Shown: in pieces, positions 50,301-56,318 of the stretch | How positions within the stretch are numbered: the first letter of the stretch is position 1 | How the letters are laid out: each line of letters begins with the position of its first letter | From: Tubiluchus corallicola | Lineage: Eukaryota; Priapulida; Priapulimorpha; Priapulimorphida; Tubiluchidae | Direction of reading: 5' to 3' | DNA length: 56,318 nt | Assembly: GCA_030141605.1 (NCBI GenBank) | Contig: JAQGDQ010000280.1 | Location: 1 to 56,318, forward strand | Program-made: the position numbers and the translations under genes | Notes under the pieces: model-generated | Database searches by the model: none | The model's input: only the letters and a program-made list of their open reading frames with translations | What the model was told of the DNA's origin: nothing

Positions 50301-53300
50301 AGTTCAGAGTTCAGTCACACACGCGCACAGAGTCAGATAGAGTAGTTGCTGAATTGCAGAGGAGTGTTGCCGTTTACTTCTACGAGACGATCTTTTTAGA
50401 AGACATATCTTTAGCTCAGCGTAGTAATATAACTGCGTCATTTGCTTCGACAAATCTTCGATGCTGAGAAGTCTCTTTCAGGAATCAGGATCTGGCCAAT
50501 AACGATTGTTAGGTTGGCCAGTCCTCAAGTTAAGTAGTTTTACTTTATTCTCTGATGCTGTAACAGTTTATGTGGATTGTAATAACAGAGTAACTTTAGC
50601 ACCATAAGTGCAAACATTACAACTTGGGAAGTAGTTTGTGATTGGAATTATCTCTTTGGATTAGAGCGTTAATTGCAAGCGCATATGAAAAGCTTTGTAC
50701 TTATCTTAGAACTTTGATCTGCATTGTAAATTTAATTACAATAAACCATTCTTCAATTTAACGTAAATATCGAGTTGTTTAATGTTCAAAGCGTTACTCA
50801 AGGCTCACAATCGTGAAGACACTAAATCCTTGATCGAACTCGATAGATTCACACTGTAAGGCTCATTGCGGGAGCCAGCTTGATAATTCGAGAGAAAAGG
50901 ATCTATACTCACAACGCAATATTTCGTGGTTTCAGTTGTATGGGACATTATCATAGCCCTATCAACTTGACCTAAGCTCTCGGAGTTGCGCAATTGAACG
51001 AATTTCAAAATCAATTTTGAAAAATTAATCAAGGTTGTTTGTACAAGAGAAACAAGCGACAATTGTGGCAAAACGAAACTCGGTTCGCGACTTTAACGCA
51101 GTGCATCAGACCCTACGTTTCAGTGCAAATCCAATGATATATTGTACCTTTCTGTATGATTTACGGCTTCCGTTCAGAAAGGAAACCATGTTGATATCTT
51201 CTACATAAGTAAAAGAACGATACCGACATGGGTGCGACCCTATGGCGGTGGTGGCTGGGAGGCACATCATTAGATAGAGAATTGATCGTACAGTCGTTGC
51301 ACTGGGCACCATCCTAGTAGGTGACGCTTCTTTTATGAGTAATGGTTTCAACGTGACTTTGAAACACTCATTTTACAAAGTTAAGTAGACTACATTTGCT
51401 CTCACTGTAGGCACTGTATGGCGAGAAAGTAGATTGGCGAGAAGGTAGACTGGCGAAAAGGTAGACTGGCGAAAAGGTAGACTGACGAGAAGGTAGATAG
51501 GTGAGAAGGTAGACATGCGGAAAAGTAGACTGACGAGAAGGTAGATTGGTGAGAAGGTAGACTTGCAAAAAGGTAGACTGGTGAGAAAGTAGACTGGTCA
51601 GAAGGTAAGTTGGCGAAAAGATAAACTGGCGAGAAGGTAGACTGGCGAAAACGTAGAGAGGCGAAAAAGTAGATGGGTGAGAAGGTAGCTGGTAAAGAGT
51701 GTGATTACTCTTAGTTGGCACTTGCAAGAAGAGTGCATTATTACTGGTATCCAATTATAATGACAAATCAACAGAAAATAACATACTGCATACTCTTTGA
51801 CACCGCTAACTCGCTTGCAGGCTTACTTCTAAACTCACTGACTGAAATTTATAGTTTGTGCTTGTGAGAAAATGGAGGTTAATCAATAAAAAAAATTATG
51901 GTCACTGATCAAAAACAAAAACTGATGTACTACCGGTATTCGACCACACTTGTATACATGTTTTGATTCAGCAAAGCACCCTTATGTGTTTCAGGTCATT
52001 CCTATAGCTATCATGGATGCTACTATCAAGGCAAATCTGGAGTTATATTTGATGATACATCCGATCTTATGTATAATAATGATTTTGATACCTTAGTGAA
52101 ACAGTGCGAACAAAAATGTGATCAAAATTTTACATTTGTGGCGTATTTCTATAATGGGACTGGAACATACTGCATGTGTGGTAATGCAAGCCAAAAGATG
52201 GAAGATTACCTCGAAAGAAACGATGACCTGTGTCCTGATAACTGTCCACACAGTCACAAAACTTTCAAGAAGTGTGGAGGAAATGTCACAAGGAATTACA
52301 CAGCCGTTGAGATCGATACTGGTATTTATTTTTAGTTCGTCATTTTAATTTTTGAGATCAATTACTACTGCATGTAGGCTCTTGCCCTTGCACGTATATG
52401 TACTCCAAATTCACAACCCCATTGTTGAACCTCAGCGTGGTCGGTACGTTTGTTATTGTTGTTTTTCTTGTTGTGTGTCTAAAGGTTCCAATTTGTTCAT
52501 CTTGATAATAACTTGAAGAATTTCACACCTTAAAGAAGTATGAACGCCCCAATAATTCTTAGTTTTACCCCGAATTATTTCTAACAACAGAATGACGGAA
52601 ACATTAACTAATTAGTTAACAGATGGTTTAATGGACTATTTCGGCCAATCAATAGACCATTTTCTAGTTGTCTTTACTTAGGAATTTCCTTGGCATTTCT
52701 GACTAAAAGCTATGCAACTAAAGTGATTACTTAATTAATAAAATAAAACATCCTGTGACCACTATACTGTTGCCTAGGTGTCCTCAGTTTTCGAACCCAA
52801 AAGTAATGTTGTTTCTAAATTACCACAGTGCCTATTTGTATTTTTCTGTAGATAACATAGTAAAATGAAATTATTATTTTTCCTAGAAAGTTCCAGATTA
52901 TGCCACACTTATGGCATTTTGTATTAGATGAGTATGTATCTAATGGAGTATGGTCATTCAGTTGAAAAAAGTGTACGTGTGTGTGTGTGTGTGTGTGCGT
53001 GCGTGCGTGTGTGCGTATGATTGCGTGAGTGCGTGCGTACTTGCGTGCGTGCGCGTGTTTGTATGTGTTCCGTTTGTTTGTCTATCTGTTACCACTTTTC
53101 TTGGCTGTGGTGTAATTTGGGACACACCTCTCACAGTGGTAAGGCATGGTTAAAGTTGTTTTTGAATCGATTGATGCAAATTTGAATTTTTGTTATTTTT
53201 AAATGCCCTTGTACAAATAACTATAAATGCTGTAATATCACGACCTTTTATTCTCGATAGATTGATCGTATAGTTTATCTAGCCGTATTGAGTGATCATG

Positions 53301-56300
53301 AATTAATCGTATAGATTTTATCGATGTATTAGATTCTATAGATTATATAGATTCGCTTCCCATTCGCTATAAGGTGATTGATCGCTTTTAAGTCACCTGA
53401 CTCCGAGGGCTTTAGTTCAGTCTATCAGGCAATGATGATGTCCTTCCAGACTATCACTTCGATCTTGCGTTGAGAGTTGAGGTCTTCTTCCCTCAAGTTA
53501 TCAAGCGTTGCTCCCGCAATTGAGCTTTCTTTTAGTACAATGCGAATATCTCAAGTTCGTGTCTAGGATTTAGTGGTGCTTTACTGTGAACGCTCTCAAT
53601 CATACAAGAACTCGTTATCTGCGTTACTAAAGTGAACAGATTTTATTCGATCACAAATTACACATTATCTACTCTGGCTTACTTTACACGATTTGTCCTT
53701 ATACGCCGGTGGGCGCTTACAACTAGAGTATAGCTCCAGAGAAGATGCTATTCACTTTAATTGATAACGATTCAATATGCTGCACTGAAGGTGCTTAACA
53801 CAACGTGAATGCTACAGTTATATAGAGTTGGACTCAGATACAAATAAGTTGAATTCACTTAACTTGTGGATTGACCAATGTACCCTTACACTTGGTCAAA
53901 TCCTGATAGCTTATCGAGACCTCGTCGCACCAGTGCTCAGTCTTGGCTGAGAACGTAGAATCCTATCCACGCTGGGCTAAAACGCTGCTTCTGTCGTCTA
54001 GAAGATTGTCTCGGACACAACACGATGGCAGCTACCACAGTCAGACTCTCCCCTTCGTTGTGCGTGTAAAGCTCTAGTATCTTACCAGAATTTATATCTC
54101 TGAGAGCTGGCCTTCGTTCATATTGCACCATATGGCAACATCCAGCAACATCTGCTGCAGATGCTACCTCCCGTCAAGAGACTTCTGATTTTACAATCAG
54201 TAATGTGTTCTCTTGAATTCCATCGTCTTTTGAGATCTTCCTACCATCGTCGGCAAATCTTCAGATTTATCTCTCTAATGTCGCTGAGCACTGATAGAGA
54301 CCTTGGCTGCTATCATAAAGTCACTTCTACGCGACATCTAAATCGCTCTAGAACCTCTCTTAAATAGCCCTAACTCTGCATGTATCCATTTGAAACAATA
54401 GTGTCTTTCTTAAACAAGACACCTGCATTTCTATAACACGTGTGACAATTGCATTAAATTCGTACTACCAGCTGGGTGAGTTTCTCTGTCAACCGTGTAA
54501 ATTTATTTCATGAAATCAGGGAGGCGTGAATTTATCAACTGAATCTAATTCAGTTGATAACTCCATCAATTATCTTCCAAAATACATATTCCTAAATTTA
54601 TTCACAACAGTAATATGCTGAGCAGTGAGACACTTGTAACTAGGCAATCACTAAGCACTAGTAATAGTCAAATAAGGCGGACTTATTAACAAGGGTAACA
54701 TAAATTTTAAGAACAATTAGTAAAACATTTTAAATGGACAGACGTTTTGGCGGTGATGTGCTTGCAACTTCTGTCTTGTATTTAGATCTGTTTATGAAGT
54801 TATGAGATTTTAACCAAGATGTGGTGTAATTTTAAATGATAATTGTAATGTGTATAAATGGCTCAGAAATTAAGCTCGCAGGATATGACGACGGCTTGTC
54901 CTGTGTTTTTTCACAGGATGTGTGCTTTGAGGATGTCTGTATTTAAATTTTGTATTTTGATTTTTATTGCTTCAATTCTTGCTGCTGTTGCTGCTGTTTG
55001 TTGTTGTTGTTGTTGTTGTTATTGTTGCTGCTGCTGTTGTTGTTATTGTTGTTGTTGTTGTTGTTATTGTTGTTGTTGTTGTCGCTGTTGTTGTTGCTGC
55101 TGCAAAACCCCAGATATTTCACCATTTCGAGAATTTTCTTTCTGTTTTCATATTAAATAATGCCGATTATTGCAATTTAGTTGTGCTGTTTACAAGAAAT
55201 CTTTACGGCATCGCTACCATTCCACATACAATATCTGGTAGCATTTGCGTATTGTTTAATGAATTCCTATAAAAGTACACACTTGGAAACTCCTTAAACA
55301 CCCACAGTTTCAACAGTGGACCGCTTTGAAGTATGCCGTCATTATACCTCTGGTAGGTCCCTAGTAGCCGCTCGATTTGCTCTATTAAGGTCTGTCTGAA
55401 CTTCCCAATTTGCTCTACATTCTTTAAGTGATTTAATATATTCTTCAGCATTAACGTACATAATTAACTTCAAGAAGACTTTCATACAATAAATAAAAAA
55501 AAACGCCCAATAATTCTTGTAGTCATTACTGATGTCAATAAAACAGTTTTTACCTGTCACAGTGTTAGCATTTTGCCAGACCTGCATATTTTTCCCAAAT
55601 GACCATGTTGCTTGTTCAAGGCGTTTTTTTTGCAGTGCTGCGTAGGTGTCCAATTACATGCAGTTATGGACATTGTGAGTATGGTGTAGACTCGGATTTT
55701 CCTGTTTACTGCAACTGCACACTTGGTTACACGGGAGAAAATTGTGATGAAGGTTTGTATTGCAAGAGTTCAGAATAAATTTTAACATTGCAATGGACTT
55801 TATTGGATTCGAAAAACATCGAATGCAGGAAATGATAATAATTAGTGACACCGTGTCTGTCAAAAACTGAATTGGATTCGAAATACATCGAAAGCAGGAA
55901 ATGATAATAATTAGTGACACCGTGTCTGTCAAAAACTGAGGTAAGAAAAAATGAGGTGAGATTCTGCTTCTGTGACAGGAATTGCTTTATGTGAGAGCTT
56001 TTGTTTTATATTTACAAAGATAAATATTTTTTTAAAATAATTAACACTCTGTATGTAAGTATGGTCATGCTTGACATTGAAAATTTAGTGAAATCTAAAC
56101 TTGTCACTTTTTGTTGGTGACTCGTGGGTCAAGAGTCAATCAAATACTTGTTAAATACACCATTCAATTTGCCTCATCGAGATCTATCATTTGATGTAGT
56201 ACAAATTATGCTACTTGACATTGGAAGCATTTGTATGGATAATCTAGTAATAGTAGTAGTTTTATTGTCATTACGGCCAACAAATGACATGTACATTTAC

Positions 56301-56318
56301 AAAAATGATACGTGTAAC
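43212..56318 (+). CDS. WSC-WSC-EGF extracellular protein, 5' part (continues beyond window)
   Basis: Exons 43212-43272, 44698-45021, 51995-52321 and 55636-55752, with the rest off the right edge. It starts MEKFTILLICFSSSLFLIKY, a signal peptide. Residues 27-128 are a WSC domain: IGCYEMN, eight cysteines including CWCS and FCSLC. Residues 129-237 are a second WSC domain (HGCYYQGKSG, KQCEQKC, YCMCGN, LCPDNC) with NFT, NGT, NAS, NVT and NYT glycosylation sites. Residues 238-277 are an EGF-like domain with six cysteines ending 'CNCTLGYTGENCDEG'. All junctions are phase 1. WSC domains bind carbohydrate in yeast stress sensors and in animal kremen and polycystin-1; the EGF module suggests a secreted or receptor protein. 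The C-terminal type is unknown. No exon was found between 55753 and 56318. Confidence 0.9.
43539..43846. mobile_element. hAT-type MITE in WSC gene intron 1
   Basis: Inverted ends CAGGGCCTATTTCAG and CTGAAATAGGTCCTG with one mismatch. Perfect 8-bp target duplication ataagaaa at 43531-43538 and 43847-43854. The 308-bp interior is GC-rich with a G-run, a (ga)n tract and a C-run, and 'gaggccccgggga' repeated at both sides. Non-coding. Confidence 0.9.
44125..44332. repeat. (CAA)n/(CAG)n trinucleotide array
   Basis: About 210 bp of caa, cag and ata triplets in intron 1 of the WSC gene. Confidence 0.97.
44698..45021 (+). CDS. WSC/EGF gene exon 2 (first WSC domain)
   Basis: Acceptor attattttcag. 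One exon encodes one whole WSC domain; phase 1 at both ends. N-glycosylation sites NCT and NVT. Confidence 0.93.
45088..45576. mobile_element. pogo/Tigger-like MITE, second family
   Basis: Left end CAGTCAACCTCGGATATAAG; right end inverted CAGTCAACATCGGGTATCAG. TA follows the right end, and tt (probably mutated ta) precedes the left. The interior repeats 'gtcccttata' motifs. 489 bp, non-coding, in WSC gene intron 2. Confidence 0.85.
46012..46235. repeat. Diverged dispersed repeat, copy 1
   Basis: Colinear with 51112-51355: 'caatgatatat', a 'tctaccgttcacagag' type block and 'ggtgcttcctttaggagtaa' have counterparts there. Confidence 0.65.
46880..49041 (+). pseudogene. Non-LTR retrotransposon (LINE) reverse transcriptase, 5'-truncated and frameshifted
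   Basis: In sense orientation in WSC gene intron 2. RT blocks: 'FIKKEGKTNY..PGSFRPLTLS' (about 47070-47130), catalytic Asp block 'CCDFQRAFDSVW' (47320), GLPQGSV (47490) and 'FKYADDGTIL' (47588). After RT comes a late zinc-knuckle-like segment 'CICSEEAQTVEHLLFNC' (about 48580-48630). The coding sequence is broken in at least two places: a one-base loss in a C run at about 47515 and a frame change with a stop at 47970. There is no endonuclease domain. The 3' end is aataaagaa followed by (taa)n, a microsatellite-type tail. It resembles the Jockey/CR1/I group. Confidence 0.88.
49042..49800. other. WSC gene intron 2, unassigned
   Basis: AT-rich DNA with no recognised gene or repeat. Confidence 0.4.
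50790..50965 (-). repeat. Diverged repeat, inverted partner of 53450-53625
   Basis: On the minus strand reads 'attatcaagctggctcccgc', 'aaggatttagtg' and 'gttgtgag', matching 53450-53625 in order ('gttatcaagcgttgctcccg', 'taggatttagtgg'). May be part of an old LTR-type or other element extending through 49830-50965. Confidence 0.65.
51112..51355. repeat. Diverged dispersed repeat, copy 2
   Basis: Relative of 46012-46235 in the same orientation; about 5 kb apart in the same intron. Confidence 0.65.
51421..51690. repeat. 16-bp minisatellite, about 17 units
   Basis: Units of 16 bp such as gcgaaaaggtagactg, with many variants. Confidence 0.93.
51995..52321 (+). CDS. WSC/EGF gene exon 3 (second WSC domain)
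   Basis: Acceptor atgtgtttcag, donor ACTG|gtattt. Whole WSC domain, phase 1 at both ends. The two WSC domains differ greatly in sequence, so the duplication is old. Confidence 0.93.
52974..53062. repeat. (GT)n / (GCGT)n microsatellite
   Basis: About 90 bp in WSC gene intron 3. Confidence 0.95.
53450..54420. repeat. Diverged repeat, plus-strand partner of 50790-50965
   Basis: The first about 175 bp match the inverted segment at 50790-50965; the right part has no clear partner. No coding sequence. A small perfect palindrome atcaactgaatctaattcag-ttgat lies just outside at 54536-54560. Confidence 0.5.
54978..55104. repeat. (TTG)n/(TGC)n trinucleotide array
   Basis: About 125 bp in WSC gene intron 3. 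Confidence 0.97.
55636..55752 (+). CDS. WSC/EGF gene exon 4 (EGF-like domain)
   Basis: Acceptor ttttttttgcag, donor GAAG|gtttgt. Encodes six cysteines in EGF order; phase 1 at both ends, the standard shuffling module. No calcium-binding D-x-N/D start. Confidence 0.9.
55802..55939. repeat. 69-bp tandem duplication
   Basis: Two copies starting attggattcgaa at 55802 and 55871, differing at a few bases, just after the EGF exon. Confidence 0.93.

Noticed and set aside
53937-54367. Small ORFs on both strands
   Set aside because: Lie in a diverged repeat; no conserved domain recognised.

Overview
The window is animal nuclear DNA. It has spliced genes with GT-AG introns (and one GC-AG), SLC6, NIT, WSC and EGF domains, non-LTR, BEL/Pao and cut-and-paste transposons, and very many mini- and microsatellites. 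Low gene density, AT-rich introns and the gene families suggest a non-vertebrate, probably marine, metazoan. I cannot name the species, and there is no prokaryotic or phage gene organisation.

Three host genes can be built exon by exon, with splice phases that agree at every junction. (1) Minus strand, 13876-11820: a two-exon, two-pass membrane protein with an extracellular NIT (nitrate/nitrite-sensing type) domain that ends after a short cytoplasmic tail, with no kinase or cyclase. (2) Plus strand, 26841-41300: a complete 14-exon, 628-residue SLC6 Na+/Cl- coupled transporter of the amino-acid (glycine/neutral amino acid) type. (3) Plus strand, 43212 to beyond the right edge: the 5' part of a secreted or membrane protein made of a signal peptide, two WSC domains and an EGF-like domain, all on phase-1 exons.

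Layout: 1-9480 is gene-free and dominated by three minisatellites (57, 73 and 39 bp units) with TTAA-flanked MITEs and a tRNA-derived SINE between them. 9480-11735 holds a hAT-type MITE with target duplications and an RTE-like LINE remnant. 11820-13876 is the NIT gene, with a piggyBac-like MITE in its intron. 13900-26840 is intergenic: microsatellite, 92-bp minisatellite, a 5S rRNA-derived sequence, a MITE with a 9-bp target duplication, and an internally deleted BEL/Pao LTR element with matching LTRs. 26841-41300 is the SLC6 gene, whose introns carry a large foldback, a hexanucleotide array, a pogo-like MITE and several trinucleotide arrays. 41300-43200 contains its probable 3' UTR and a 48-bp minisatellite. 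43212-56318 is the WSC/EGF gene with a broken LINE in its 7-kb second intron.

The three genes are not an operon and nothing shows that they work together: one transports amino acids, one looks like a surface sensor, one is an extracellular carbohydrate-binding or adhesion type protein. The most unusual items are a five-fold tandem duplication of the 3' end of an SLC6 exon together with its splice donor, the cyclase-less NIT receptor, the deleted BEL/Pao element with apparently identical LTRs, a 5S-derived sequence, and an imperfect palindrome in the SLC6 3' region.
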